From Halarchaeum grantii (lineage in GTDB: Archaea > Halobacteriota > Halobacteria > Halobacteriales > Halobacteriaceae): DNA of 64,000 nucleotides. Every line of letters starts with the position of its first letter. Position 1 is the stretch's first letter. This document shows, piece after piece, positions 25,444 to 34,556 of the stretch. The stretch lies in the NCBI RefSeq assembly GCF_014647455.2, contig NZ_BMPF01000002.1, positions 310,001 through 374,000 of the forward strand, given 5' to 3'. A model generated the notes under the pieces. It searched no databases. It was given only the letters and a program-made list of their open reading frames with translations, and had not been told where the DNA came from. Position numbers and translations under genes: made by a program.

Positions 25444-25466
25444 CATACGTCTCCTGACAGAACAGT

Positions 25467-27596
25467 ATGGTTTTCTCCCTCCCTCCGCTCGCGCCGCCCT
25501 CGGACCCGGCGGCGTGGTACGCCCCGGACGTCCGCGCGCAGTACGAGTCCCACCCCGGCACCGTCGTCACCGTCCGCGACGACGGCGCGGGGTTCTCGTA
25601 CGACGTCCGCGAGCCCGTCCTCCCCGCCGCCGACGCCGCCGCCCGCGAGCGCGTCGAAGCCCACTTCGCCGACGCCCACCTCGAACGCCCGCTCACCCGC
25701 GAAGGCACCGTCGAGCGCGCCGCCGCCGGCCTCGACGCGAAGTACCGCCGCATCGTCGACCGACTCGCCCCGGACGCGCCCGCGAGCAGGCGCCGCCTCC
25801 GGTACTACGCCCTTCGGGACCTGCGCTGTCTCGGCGACCTCACCGCGTACGCCCTCGACGAGCGCATCGAGGTCGCCGACGCCGCCGACGACCACCTCGT
25901 CGTTCACACCACCGACTACGCGCCCGCGCGAACGCGACTCCCCGCGCGCCCCGCCCACCTCGGGCGCTTCCTCTCCGAGCGACTCGACGCCTACACCGTG
26001 CCGTTCGGCGAGTTCGACGTTCCCGTCGTCGTCTACCGCGAACACCTCCTCGGCGCCGACCCCTTCGACCTGCAGTACGCCGTCCAGGAACCGCCGCTCC
26101 TCCCCGGCGACGCCGAACTCGTCGAGGCCTGCAAGGACGCCATCTGGGAGACGAACGTCGACGACGTCGTCGACGACCGAACGCGCTTCGTCCGCGAGTA
26201 CGCCGAGGGCCACCTCTCGCGCGCGCTCAGCGCCCGTCAGACCCGCGCGTGGCGCGACGCGCTCGCCTACCGCGCCCGGAGCGCGCTCGCCGCCTACGAC
26301 CTCGCCGTCCCGCCCGTGAGCCGGCGCTTCAGCGCCGACCGCCTCGACGACCTCGTCTACTACGTCCTCAGGGACTTCGTTGGCGACGGCGAACTCACCG
26401 TCCCCATCCGCGACGACCGCCTCGAGGACGTCGAAGCCAACCGCGTCGGCGAGCGCGTGAAGGTCGTTCCCCGGGGCGGCGACGAGCGGGTCCCGACGAA
26501 CCTCGTCTTCGAGGACGAGACGCACTTCGTCAGCCTCGTCACCCAGCTCGCCGCCCACGACGGCGTCGAGCTGAACGCCGCCAACCCCTCCGCGAAGGTG
26601 AACCTCCGCCCGCCGGAGGTGGACGCCGACGTCACCATCCGCTGTGCGGTCGCGCTCCCCGTCATCAGCGAGGGCGGCCCGCACGTCTCCATCCGAAAGC
26701 AGGCCCCCGACCCGCTCACGCCCGTCGACCTCGTGAAACAGGGCAGCATCCCCACCGAGGCCGTCGCGATGCTCTGGATGGCCTACGAGCGCCACGCCGC
26801 CGTCCTCTTCAGCGGCCCCACCGGCGCCGGGAAGACCACGCTCATGAACGCCCACCTCCCCTTCGTCCCGTTCGACGACCGCCCCATCAGCATCGACGAG
26901 GGCTCCCGCGAGGTCAGACTCCCCCACGAGACCGGCGTCTCCCTCACCACGCGCGACCACGAGAACCCCTTCAAGCGCGTGACGATGGCCGACCTCATGA
27001 CCGAGACCAATTACTTGAACCCCGACGTCGAGGTCATCGCCGAGATCAACACGCCCGCGAGTTTCGAGACGTTCGGCGAGGTCCTCAACACCGGCCACGG
27101 CGTCATCGGGACGACGCACGCGGAGGACATGGAGACGCTCGTCAACCGCGTCGTCGAGCGCGGCCTCCCCGCCTACCTCCTCCGCGAAGTCGACTTAGTG
27201 GTGTTCCCCCGTCACGTCGACGGCGCGCGCTACGTCGGCGAACTCGTCGAGCTCGTTCGGGACGCCGACGCCCCCGCGGACGGCGAGATCGTGAAGGGCG
27301 AGACGACGGTCAGGTATCGCCGCCTCGTCGCGCGCACCCACGACGGCGGCTTCGACGTCCGGGACGCCGACTCCGCGTTCTTCGCGCGCCTCGCCGCCCG
27401 CACCGACCGGAGCGTCGGCGCCGTCCGGGCCGAGTACGAGCGCAAGCACCGCTACGTCCGCTACCTCGTCGAGGAGGACGTTCGGGACGCCGACGCCCTC
27501 TTCGCGTTCCTCGCCGACCTCCGGGTCGACGAGGCCGCGACCGTCGAGCGCATCCGCGGCGAGCGGAGCGCCCGCACCGACGGAGGCGCGCGGTGA
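25467..27596 (+). CDS. Type II/IV secretion system ATPase (pilus assembly, PilB/TadA-like)
   Basis: A 709-residue secretion ATPase. Walker A GPTGAGKTT is near residue 450, preceded by the VSIRKQAPDPLTPVDLVKQG N-domain/linker block, and HTTHAED-type sequence appears as GTTHAEDMETL with Walker B in VEVIAEINTPASFETF; the Asp box is ISIDEGSREVRLP. It powers assembly of a type IV pilus-like structure. The 300-residue N-terminal region is long and haloarchaeal in style. The TGA stop overlaps the GTG of the platform gene by three bases. Confidence 0.9.
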   Translation: MVFSLPPLAPPSDPAAWYAPDVRAQYESHPGTVVTVRDDGAGFSYDVREPVLPAADAAARERVEAHFADAHLERPLTREGTVERAAAGLDAKYRRIVDRLAPDAPASRRRLRYYALRDLRCLGDLTAYALDERIEVADAADDHLVVHTTDYAPARTRLPARPAHLGRFLSERLDAYTVPFGEFDVPVVVYREHLLGADPFDLQYAVQEPPLLPGDAELVEACKDAIWETNVDDVVDDRTRFVREYAEGHLSRALSARQTRAWRDALAYRARSALAAYDLAVPPVSRRFSADRLDDLVYYVLRDFVGDGELTVPIRDDRLEDVEANRVGERVKVVPRGGDERVPTNLVFEDETHFVSLVTQLAAHDGVELNAANPSAKVNLRPPEVDADVTIRCAVALPVISEGGPHVSIRKQAPDPLTPVDLVKQGSIPTEAVAMLWMAYERHAAVLFSGPTGAGKTTLMNAHLPFVPFDDRPISIDEGSREVRLPHETGVSLTTRDHENPFKRVTMADLMTETNYLNPDVEVIAEINTPASFETFGEVLNTGHGVIGTTHAEDMETLVNRVVERGLPAYLLREVDLVVFPRHVDGARYVGELVELVRDADAPADGEIVKGETTVRYRRLVARTHDGGFDVRDADSAFFARLAARTDRSVGAVRAEYERKHRYVRYLVEEDVRDADALFAFLADLRVDEAATVERIRGERSARTDGGAR

Positions 27597-29419
27597 GTCG
27601 GCAGTTCGATGCGCTCGACCGGGCGTGCTACGCGCTCTTCGGCCAACGTGCCGCGACGCCGCGCCACGACCGCGACCGCCAGCACTACCGCGCGACCACC
27701 GTTCGCGCCGGCTTCGACGTCTACCTCGCGCGCGTCTACGCGCTCGCCGCCCTCGTCGGCCTCCTCACCGGCGCGCTGAGCGCCGGCGCGCTCCTCGTCC
27801 TCGCCGGCCCCCTCCTCGCGTCGCTCCCCGCACCGCCGCTCGCCGTCGCACTCCCCGTCGGATTGGTGGTCGCTGTCCTCGCCGGCGATCTGACGATACG
27901 CGCGGGCGGGCGCTACCTCCAGTTGCAGGCCCGCGCGCGGCGCGCCGACATCGAGCGCACGCTCCCCGGCGCCGTGCGCTACCTCCGCGTCCTCGCCTCC
28001 GGCGGTGCCGACGAACGCACCCTCGTCCAGCGCGTCGCCGAGCGCCCCGACGCCTTCGGCGAGACCGCCGTCGAGTTCCGCGCGGTCCACTCGCGCACCG
28101 CCCTCACCGGGAGCATCGACGAGGCGCTTCGCGGCGTCGCGCGCGACACGCCCTCGCGCGACCTGCTCGCGCCCTTCCTCCTGAAGTTCCGCGAGCACGC
28201 CCAGCAGGGCCCGGACGCCGTCGAGAGCTACCTCGAGCTCGAAGCGCGCATGCTCGCGAACCGCCAGTCGCGCGCCGACCGCGAGGCCGCCGGCGTCCTC
28301 GAACTCCTCGCCGAGCTCTTCGTCGTCCTCCTCGTCGTGCCCGTCCTCCTCGTCATCGTCGTCACCGTCCTCGGCGTCCTCGCGCCGTCGCTCGGCCGCA
28401 CCGTCCCCACCGTCGTCGGCCCCGTGACGCTGCGCACGCTCGTCGTCTACGGCTGTGCGGCGTGCGCCGTCGTCGTCGGCGCGGGCGCCGCGACGCTCGT
28501 CGACTCACTGCGCCCCGCCGGCTACGGCCTCGACTGGTACGCCCGGAGCGCCGACCTCCCCGGGATGGTCCGGGGCGCGCTCGACAACCCCGCGGACGCC
28601 ATCGTCGCCCTCCCCGTCATCGGCGTCCTCGTCGGCGTCGGCCTCTGGCTCGCCGGCGTCGACGCCGTCAGCAGCGCGCTCCTCGGCTACGCCGCCGGGG
28701 CCGTCCCCGTCGGCCTCGTCGCCGTCCGGCGCGCCCGCCGCGACGACGCGAAGGACCGCGAGATAAAGGACTTCGTCCACGGCGTCGCCGGCTACGTCGG
28801 CCTCGGGAACCCGCTCCCGCGCGCCGTCGACGCCGTCGCCCGCGACGGCCACCTCGGCCCCCTCAAAGCCGACGTCGCCGACCTCTCGTTCAACCTCGGC
28901 CTCACCGCCTACGGCGACGAGGTCCGGCGCGAGGCGCTCGCGCGCTTCACCAGCAAGGTGGGGACGCCGCTCGCCGACCAGTCCATCGGCCTCGTCACCG
29001 GCGCGCTCGACACCGGGAGCGACGCCGAGACCGCCTTCGAGGCGCTCCAGACCGAGATCGGCCGCCTCTACGACGAGCGCAAGGGCCTGCGCTCGCAGCT
29101 CCAGATCTACGTCGCGGTCGGCTGGACGACCGCGCTCCTCGTCGTCGGCATCGTCGTCGTCGTGAACGCCTACGTCCTCGGGAGCTTCGCCCAGCTCGCC
29201 GCCGTCCACGGCGTCGGCGCGAGCCTCGCTATCGACCCGGGCGCCGTCGACCCCGAGCGCGACCGCTATCGCTTCTACGTCGTCACGCAGGCGACGATGC
29301 TCGCCTGCGGCTGGTTCGCGGGCGCCGCGAGTCGCGGGCGCTACGAGGCGCTCCTCCACTCGGGCGCGCTCGTCGCGCTCACGTACGCCGTCTTCGCGCT
29401 CACGGGGATGATGGGATGA
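27593..29419 (+). CDS. Type II secretion system F family platform protein (TadC-like)
   Basis: A 608-residue polytopic protein with two GspF/TadC repeats: each has a cytoplasmic helical domain (ADIERTLPGAVRYLRVLASGG; KDREIKDFVHGVAGYVGLGN) followed by membrane helices (LAELFVVLLVVPVLLVIVV; GWTTALLVVGIVVVVNAYVL). It forms the membrane platform for the adjacent ATPase. GTG 27593 is the start, overlapping the ATPase stop; the longer frame starting at 25406 is a shadow of the ATPase gene. Confidence 0.9.
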   Translation: MSRQFDALDRACYALFGQRAATPRHDRDRQHYRATTVRAGFDVYLARVYALAALVGLLTGALSAGALLVLAGPLLASLPAPPLAVALPVGLVVAVLAGDLTIRAGGRYLQLQARARRADIERTLPGAVRYLRVLASGGADERTLVQRVAERPDAFGETAVEFRAVHSRTALTGSIDEALRGVARDTPSRDLLAPFLLKFREHAQQGPDAVESYLELEARMLANRQSRADREAAGVLELLAELFVVLLVVPVLLVIVVTVLGVLAPSLGRTVPTVVGPVTLRTLVVYGCAACAVVVGAGAATLVDSLRPAGYGLDWYARSADLPGMVRGALDNPADAIVALPVIGVLVGVGLWLAGVDAVSSALLGYAAGAVPVGLVAVRRARRDDAKDREIKDFVHGVAGYVGLGNPLPRAVDAVARDGHLGPLKADVADLSFNLGLTAYGDEVRREALARFTSKVGTPLADQSIGLVTGALDTGSDAETAFEALQTEIGRLYDERKGLRSQLQIYVAVGWTTALLVVGIVVVVNAYVLGSFAQLAAVHGVGASLAIDPGAVDPERDRYRFYVVTQATMLACGWFAGAASRGRYEALLHSGALVALTYAVFALTGMMG

Positions 29420-30120
29420 GCCGCGGCCAATCGCACGTCGTCGGCATCGTCCTCCTGCTCGGCCTCGCGATGCTCTCGCTCACCACGATCACCGCCGGCG
29501 TCGGCGTCGTCGTCGACGATACCGCCGCCGGCGCGGACGCGACGCGCGTCGCCACCGCGCTCGACGACGCGTTCCGTCCCACCGCGCTCGCGGGCACGCG
29601 GACGGTCCCGGTTCCGTTCGCCGACGGCGACCTCCACACGGAGTCGCGCACGATCAGCGTCCTCGACGCGAACGGCACCGCCGTCTACGAGGCCCGGACG
29701 AACGCCGTCGTCTTCGATGCCGCCGGTCACGGCGTCACCAGCCTCGCGGGCGCGACGCTCGTCCGGAGCGGCGACTGGGCGCAGGTCCGGCGCGGCCTCC
29801 CCGTCACCGTCGGCGAGGACGTCCTCGTCGTCGGCGCCGTCCGCGTCCGCGGCGACGTCGCCGTCGCCGGGACCGGCGGGACGGGCGCCCGCCTCGAAAC
29901 CACCGTCGCGCACGAGCGCCGCGCCCTCGGGCCGGGCGACTACCGGCTCGCCGTCGAGACCGACCACCCCGAGGCGTTCGCGTCGTACTACGCCGAGCGG
30001 AACGTCACCGTCACGACGCGCCCCGGCGGGGGCGACGCGGGCCGCGCGAGCGTCGAACTCGACTTCCCGCCGACGAGACACGCGTACGTCGTCGTCCACG
30101 ACGTCGAGGTGGCGACGTGA
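29416..30120 (+). CDS. Pilin-like protein, DUF7289-type
   Basis: A 234-residue protein with a short polar N-terminus (MSRGQSHVV) and a single helix GIVLLLGLAMLSLTTITAGVGVVVDD, then a beta-rich external domain with GTGARLETTVAHERRALGPGDYRLAVETD. This is the shape of an archaeal pilin or minor pilin. I assign DUF7289 from memory. ATG overlaps the platform-gene stop by four bases. A class III signal-peptide site is not clearly visible, so processing by prepilin peptidase is uncertain. Confidence 0.72.
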   Translation: MSRGQSHVVGIVLLLGLAMLSLTTITAGVGVVVDDTAAGADATRVATALDDAFRPTALAGTRTVPVPFADGDLHTESRTISVLDANGTAVYEARTNAVVFDAAGHGVTSLAGATLVRSGDWAQVRRGLPVTVGEDVLVVGAVRVRGDVAVAGTGGTGARLETTVAHERRALGPGDYRLAVETDHPEAFASYYAERNVTVTTRPGGGDAGRASVELDFPPTRHAYVVVHDVEVAT

Positions 30121-30566
30121 CCGACCGGGGAATGACGCCCGTCGTCGGGAAGACGCTCGAAATCGGCATCGTCCTCCTCTACGTCGCGCTCGTCACCGCC
30201 GCGCTCTACGGCGGCGTCGTCCCGAGCGCGCAGGCGGACGCCGCGAGCGTCGTCGGCGACCGAACGCTGAACGCCGCCGCGACGAGCGTCGAGGACGCCG
30301 TTCCCGGAGTCGCCGCCGACGCCGTCACCGTCCGCGCACGCGTCGCGCTCCCCGACACCATCGGCGGCCAGCCGTACGCGCTCCGCGCGGAGGACCGAAC
30401 GCTCGTCCTCGACAGCCCCCTCACCGGCGTCGGCGGCCGCGCGGCGCTGAGCCTCCCCGGGCGCGTCGCCGGCGTCTCCGGCGAGTGGCACAGCGGACGC
30501 GACCTGCTCGTCGTCGTCACCGGCGGCGACGCCCTCAGCGTCGAACTCCGCGAGGTGGCGCGATGA
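30117..30566 (+). CDS. Small membrane-anchored protein, DUF7266-type
   Basis: A 149-residue protein: polar start MTDRGMTPVVGK, one helix (LEIGIVLLYVALVTAALYGG), then an external beta-rich domain with GQPYALRAEDRTLVLDSPLTG. It resembles a minor pilin. GTG start overlaps the previous stop (GTGA). The DUF7266 label is from memory of similar haloarchaeal loci. Confidence 0.7.
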   Translation: MTDRGMTPVVGKTLEIGIVLLYVALVTAALYGGVVPSAQADAASVVGDRTLNAAATSVEDAVPGVAADAVTVRARVALPDTIGGQPYALRAEDRTLVLDSPLTGVGGRAALSLPGRVAGVSGEWHSGRDLLVVVTGGDALSVELREVAR

Positions 30567-31279
30567 CCGGGCGCGCGCAGGCGAACCTGCTCGCGCTCTG
30601 CGTCGCCCTCCTCCTCGTCTCCGGCGCGCTCGGCGTCGCGCTCGCGTTCGCCGGCGGCGCGTTCGGGAGCGTCGACAGGAGCGCCGACGACGCCCGACTC
30701 GCGGACTCGCTCGCTGCGAGCGCCGTCGCCGCCGACGGCCCGCTGGCGATGCGCGCGAACGTCCTCGACCGCGACGCCCTCGACGACCTGGATGCGGCGT
30801 CGGTCGGGGCGTCGTTCCCGGCGGCGCGCGGCCACGCCGTCAGACTCACGCTCGACGACGCGGTGCTCGTCGACACCGGCGACGCGAGCGGCGGCGCGCG
30901 CGTCGACCGCCTCGTCCTCGTCGCCGAGCGCCAGACCCGCTCGTACGCGCCCGCGTTCGACGCGGACACGGTGCTCTCGCTCCCCCGACGCACCGACCGC
31001 CTCACCGTCGCCGTCACCCCGCCACAGGGCGTCGTCGTCGAAGCCGTCGCCGTGGACGGCCGCGTCGTCCTCAGAGAGCCCGCGACCGCCGGGGGGAACG
31101 CGACGACCGGGCTCCCCATGGGCGGGTTGGGCGGGACGTACGACGTCTCGGTGAGCCGGTATCGCGACGCGACCGTCACCGTCGCCGCGAGCGCGCCGCT
31201 CCCCGCCGGGAGCGTCGTCGTCACGTCGTATCCGGTCGTCACGCACAAGGCGACGCTGGGGGTGCGCGTCGATGCGTGA
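30563..31279 (+). CDS. Small membrane-anchored protein, DUF7263-type
   Basis: A 238-residue protein starting MTGRAQANLLALCVALLLVS with one N-terminal helix and a long external domain containing YDVSVSRYRDATVTVAASAPLPAG. Fourth member of the set of single-helix proteins after the ATPase and platform. It overlaps its neighbours by four and eight bases. The DUF7263 assignment is tentative. Confidence 0.7.
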   Translation: MTGRAQANLLALCVALLLVSGALGVALAFAGGAFGSVDRSADDARLADSLAASAVAADGPLAMRANVLDRDALDDLDAASVGASFPAARGHAVRLTLDDAVLVDTGDASGGARVDRLVLVAERQTRSYAPAFDADTVLSLPRRTDRLTVAVTPPQGVVVEAVAVDGRVVLREPATAGGNATTGLPMGGLGGTYDVSVSRYRDATVTVAASAPLPAGSVVVTSYPVVTHKATLGVRVDA

Positions 31280-31685
31280 CGCCGACCGCGGCCAGCTCAG
31301 CATCCCGGTCATCGAGGCGGCCATCGGCGTCGTCCTCGTGCTCGCGGTCGTCGTCGGGTTCACGCTCGGCGTCCCGCACCCGGACGGGACGGAGCGCCAA
31401 CTCGACGCCTACGCGCACGACGCCGCGACCGTCCTCGCCGAGGAGCCGCCGCGCCACGGCGGCGCCACGCGACTCGAGGAGGTGAGCGCGTCCGCGGCGC
31501 GCTTCGAGCGCGAGCGCGCGGCGCTCGAGGAGCGCCTGACGCGCGTCCTGCCCGCGAACTGCATGTTCCGCGTCACGACGCCGCACGGCACCGTGGGCTA
31601 TCCGCGCCCCGCCGGCGTCCCCGTCGGCGAGGCGACCGTGCCGACCGCCGGCGGCCCCGTCACGGTCGAGGTGTGGTACGTATGA
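31272..31685 (+). CDS. Small membrane-anchored protein, DUF7262-type
   Basis: A 137-residue protein starting MRDADRGQLSIPVIEAAIGV with a single helix (IEAAIGVVLVLAVVVGFTLG), a helical middle (LDAYAHDAATVLAEE) and a C-terminal beta part. The Glu five residues into the helix region (PVIEAAIG) recalls the conserved Glu5 of mature type IV pilins. Overlaps on both sides show tight operon coupling. Confidence 0.7.
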   Translation: MRDADRGQLSIPVIEAAIGVVLVLAVVVGFTLGVPHPDGTERQLDAYAHDAATVLAEEPPRHGGATRLEEVSASAARFERERAALEERLTRVLPANCMFRVTTPHGTVGYPRPAGVPVGEATVPTAGGPVTVEVWYV

Positions 31686-32200
31686 GGGACCGTGGCCAGC
31701 TCGTCCTGATCGCGGCCGTCGTCGTCGCGCTCGCGTTCGTCCCGGTGCTGTTCGCCTACCTCCAGTTCGGCTACGCGGGCGACGCGTCCGCGATGACCGC
31801 GCGCGACGACACCGGCGCGGCCACCGTCGCCGCGCTCGACCGGAGCGTGGACACCGCCGCCCCCCTCCTCGCCCAGCAGTACGCGTGGGGCGCGCGGAGT
31901 CGGGCGGTCGCCGCCTACCGCGACGCGCTCGACGCGCGCATCGACGGCATCACGGACGGCACCCTCGCGGCCGGCGGTGCGGTCGTGGTCGCATACGACG
32001 CGGACGGCGCGGCGGCGTACGCCCGAGCGCACTGCCCGTCCGGCGTCGGGCGCGCCTTCGGGTCGTGCGAGGCGCACGACGGCGTCGTCGTCCAGGAGCG
32101 CGACGGCCGGACGCACATCGTCGCCGTCGCCGTCGAGGTCACCGTCGTCACCGGCGGGAGCGAGACGCACCTCAGCGTGGTCGTCGAACGCGCCGGCTAG
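31682..32200 (+). CDS. Small membrane-anchored protein, DUF7261-type
   Basis: A 172-residue protein starting MRDRGQLVLIAAVVVALAFV, with one helix then an external domain holding two cysteines (HCPSG and GSCEAHDG) that could form a disulfide. Last gene of the pilus-like operon. Start ATG 31682 overlaps the previous stop by four bases; a slightly longer frame from 31673 is rejected. Its TAG stop abuts the stop of the convergent gene with no gap. Confidence 0.7.
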   Translation: MRDRGQLVLIAAVVVALAFVPVLFAYLQFGYAGDASAMTARDDTGAATVAALDRSVDTAAPLLAQQYAWGARSRAVAAYRDALDARIDGITDGTLAAGGAVVVAYDADGAAAYARAHCPSGVGRAFGSCEAHDGVVVQERDGRTHIVAVAVEVTVVTGGSETHLSVVVERAG

Positions 32201-32449
32201 TCAGTCGGCGCTCGCGTCCGCGACGACGGCGTGGAGACCCTTCGCGACCTCCTTGAGACCGACGTAGACGCAGCCCGCCCAGACGACGGCCGCGAGCGGG
32301 ACGCCGAGCCACAGGTCGAGTTCCGAGAGGGCGGCGTCGGCCAGAAGCGTGCCGAGAGTGATGATGGCCGTTCCGAGGAGACCGTAGAAGGCTCCGACCC
32401 GGACGGCATCGGTGCGCGTCATACGCACCGTGAGACGAGCGGCGTTCAT
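32201..32449 (-). CDS. Small two-helix membrane protein
   Basis: An 82-residue hydrophobic protein with two helices (FYGLLGTAIITLGTLLADAAL and VPLAAVVWAGCVYVGL). An internal Met at 32422 (MTRTDAV) would give 73 residues and is an equally good start. It is not recognised; it lies alone between the pilus operon and the gene downstream of the MinD-like ATPase, convergent with the former. Codon use matches neighbours, supporting a real gene. Confidence 0.6.
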   Translation of the reverse strand: MNAARLTVRMTRTDAVRVGAFYGLLGTAIITLGTLLADAALSELDLWLGVPLAAVVWAGCVYVGLKEVAKGLHAVVADASAD

Positions 32450-32519
32450 GAAGGTAGGGTACGACGCACGCGCGTTCGGCGGGAGGCGACCCGTGGCGTC
32501 GGACCGGGCGGGAACCGTC

Positions 32520-33059
32520 TTACGTGCCGTCGGCGTCGCCGACCGGGTCGAAGCCGAGTTCGGCGGCGCGGGCCTCGGCCTCGTCGCGGGCTTGTGCGCG
32601 GATCTCCGCGATTCGGTCGGCGTCGTCGAGGAACGCCGCGACCGCGTCCTGCCCGACGTCCGGGGAGTCGGGGGCGCGCTCGCGGGTGCGCTCGGCGAGC
32701 GCGGGGTCGCCCGCGAGCCGTTCGGCGAGCGCGTCGGGTTGGACGGCCGACGCCGCGTCGAGCGGCGGGTCGGCGTGCTCGTAGAAGCGGACGTGGAGCG
32801 GGCCGTCGAGGCCGGCGCGCACGAGCGCCGCGACCGCGTCCGCGCCGACGGCGCCGGCGGAGTGGCGAGCGCGCACCGGCACGCCGTCCTCGAAGGCGAC
32901 GAGGCCGTCGCCGCCCTCGCCGAGGAGGAGCGCGTCGGCGGGGACGAGTTCCGCGTAACCCGTGAGCGCGTCGTCGAGCGCCTGCGAGAGCGCGGCTCCG
33001 GGGTCGGCGACGACTCGGGAGTACGCGAGGTCGCCACCGAGGTCCACGCCGACCGCCAT
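32520..33059 (-). CDS. Hypothetical protein paired with MinD-like ATPase
   Basis: A 179-residue acidic soluble protein starting MAVGVDLGGDLAYSRVVADP. The ATG immediately follows the stop of the MinD-like gene with no gap, so the two are cotranscribed and probably act together. The N-terminal VDLGG recalls actin/ASKHA-type nucleotide folds but is too little to assign. The C-terminal 60 residues are helical and Ala/Glu/Arg-rich. Function unknown. Confidence 0.65.
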   Translation of the reverse strand: MAVGVDLGGDLAYSRVVADPGAALSQALDDALTGYAELVPADALLLGEGGDGLVAFEDGVPVRARHSAGAVGADAVAALVRAGLDGPLHVRFYEHADPPLDAASAVQPDALAERLAGDPALAERTRERAPDSPDVGQDAVAAFLDDADRIAEIRAQARDEAEARAAELGFDPVGDADGT

Positions 33060-33833
33060 CTAGATGGCCTCGGGGATGACGGCGCTGCGGAAGCGGTCGG
33101 CGAGCGCGTCGCCGTCGCCCCGGTCAACGTCGATGGTCGCGGCGGCGTCCCGGTAGGCCCGCGCGGCCGGGCTGTCGGGCGCGTACGCGAGGAGGGGTTC
33201 GCCGGCGCGGCGGGCGGCGCGCGCCGCATCGTCGTCCGGCACCGTCCCCACGACCGGCCCCTCGAAGTAGCGCTCGGCCTTCGGCGCGATGGCGTCGATG
33301 CCGTCCGCGGGGCGGACCTTGTTGAAGAGGACGCCCGCGACGCCCGTCCCGTAGGACGCCGCGTACTCCTGGACCTTGAGCGCGTCCGAGAGCGCGGGAA
33401 TCGTGGGCTGGGTGACGATGATCGTGCGGTCCGCGAGGACGATGGGGAGGACGGACGCCGGCGACCCGAGCGCCGCCGGCGAGTCGAGGAGGAGGACGTC
33501 GGTGTCGGCCGCGAGTTCGGCGACGACGTCGCGCAGGCGCGTCGGGTCGGCGTCGCGGAAGCCCGCGAGGTCCGTCCCGCAGGGGACGACGGTGAGCCCG
33601 AAGCGCTCGTAGCGGGCGTCCGCGACGGCGGCGTCGCTGTCGGTGAGCAGGAGGTCGTGGAGCGTCACCGGGGCGTCCTCGAGGCCGGCGTGAAAAAGCA
33701 GGTTCGCCATCCCCGTGTCCGCGTCCACGACGGTCACGTCGTACTCCTCGGCGAGTGCGAGGCCGAGCGCGAGCGTGCTCGTCGTCTTCCCGGTGCCGCC
33801 CTTGCCGCTCGCGACGGCGAACGCTTCGACCAT
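33060..33833 (-). CDS. MinD/ParA family ATPase
   Basis: A 257-residue deviant-Walker ATPase. The motif GKGGTGKTT spans residues 10-18, with the signature lysine at 11 and P-loop lysine at 16; switch region VVDADTGMAN (around 37) and LLLDSPAALGS follow. These proteins position cell structures using ATP-driven dimerisation on membranes. No obvious C-terminal amphipathic helix is seen. Start ATG 33833 is supported by CTTATACG (33857-33864) 27 bases upstream. Several MinD paralogues occur in haloarchaea, so no number is assigned. Confidence 0.88.
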   Translation of the reverse strand: MVEAFAVASGKGGTGKTTSTLALGLALAEEYDVTVVDADTGMANLLFHAGLEDAPVTLHDLLLTDSDAAVADARYERFGLTVVPCGTDLAGFRDADPTRLRDVVAELAADTDVLLLDSPAALGSPASVLPIVLADRTIIVTQPTIPALSDALKVQEYAASYGTGVAGVLFNKVRPADGIDAIAPKAERYFEGPVVGTVPDDDAARAARRAGEPLLAYAPDSPAARAYRDAAATIDVDRGDGDALADRFRSAVIPEAI

Positions 33834-33906
33834 TTGACGTACATCGGCGAGCAGAGCGTATAAGCACGCTGGTGCGTTCGAGAGCGCGACGCTCGCAGAC
33901 GGGGCC

Positions 33907-34362
33907 TTACGCGTCGAGTCCGTCCTCGCGAAGCAGCGCCGCGAGGTCGTCGTCGTCGAGGTCGTCGAGGTCGGCAAAGCGCGTGTCGACGGCGTCACGT
34001 GACCCCGCCTCGCCCCGGCGGCACGCCTCGTAGAACTCGGTGACGGCGTGGCGATAGGAGACGAGACGGCGGGCGTGGTCGACGGCGGCGGCGACGCCGG
34101 CCGCGTCCGAGGCCACGGCGTCGTATCGCTCGCGCTCGGACTCCGAGGGTGCGTCGGTGAATGCGACGACGGCGAGCGGCCCGTGGGAGCGCTCGCGGGC
34201 GGCCGCGACGAGCGCCCGCGCATCCGAAACGGCGCCCGGATCGACCAGGAGAGCGCCGCCTTCGGGGATGGTTTCGGGGAGGTCGTCGACGGAGTCGACG
34301 GGTACGCGCTCCTCGGTGAGCGCGGCGGCGACCGACGGATCCGGACCGGCAACCAGTATCAC
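33907..34362 (-). CDS. Haloarchaeal hypothetical, receiver-like N-terminus
   Basis: A 151-residue acidic protein starting at GTG (MILVAGPDPSVAAALTEERV) with an alternating strand/helix N-terminal two-thirds that looks like a response-regulator-type fold (GALLVDPGAVSDARALV, LAVVAFTDAPSESE), but no conserved phosphoacceptor Asp set is evident. The C-terminal 40 residues are Asp-rich. TATA-like GTATTATCC lies about 26 bases upstream. Function unknown. Confidence 0.6.
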   Translation of the reverse strand: MILVAGPDPSVAAALTEERVPVDSVDDLPETIPEGGALLVDPGAVSDARALVAAARERSHGPLAVVAFTDAPSESERERYDAVASDAAGVAAAVDHARRLVSYRHAVTEFYEACRRGEAGSRDAVDTRFADLDDLDDDDLAALLREDGLDA

Positions 34363-34556
34363 GGCTTCGGAGGATTTCGGCGCGTCGTGGATAATACTTT
34401 GGAAACGAGAGGTGAAATTACCGTCACACGCGGGTACAACGCGTTCTACGGCGTCGGGGTGCGGTGTGCCACACGATGCGGCCGAGCGAGGGCCAGAGAG
34501 TGTTTTGAAATGAACTAGTGCGTGTAATTAAGCCCAAAGTGGACGAATATTGTCGT

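Larger units (their letters stand above)
25110..25466. other. 357-base divergent region: BCCT transporter / pilus operon
   Basis: No gene is visible. Features seen: a perfect 8-base inverted palindrome GCGGCCGC...GCGGCCGC (25209-25233) able to fold as a hairpin; CACAG-TTATACC-CTGTG (25291-25307), an inverted repeat enclosing a TATA-like core usable by the BCCT gene; and CTTATACC (25436-25443), the TATA box of the pilus operon. Confidence 0.55.

Noticed and set aside
25406-27592. Long N-terminal extension of the first platform protein
   Set aside because: This part of the frame lies inside the secretion ATPase gene in another frame and is Arg/Pro-rich; the GTG at 27593 overlapping the ATPase stop is the sensible start.
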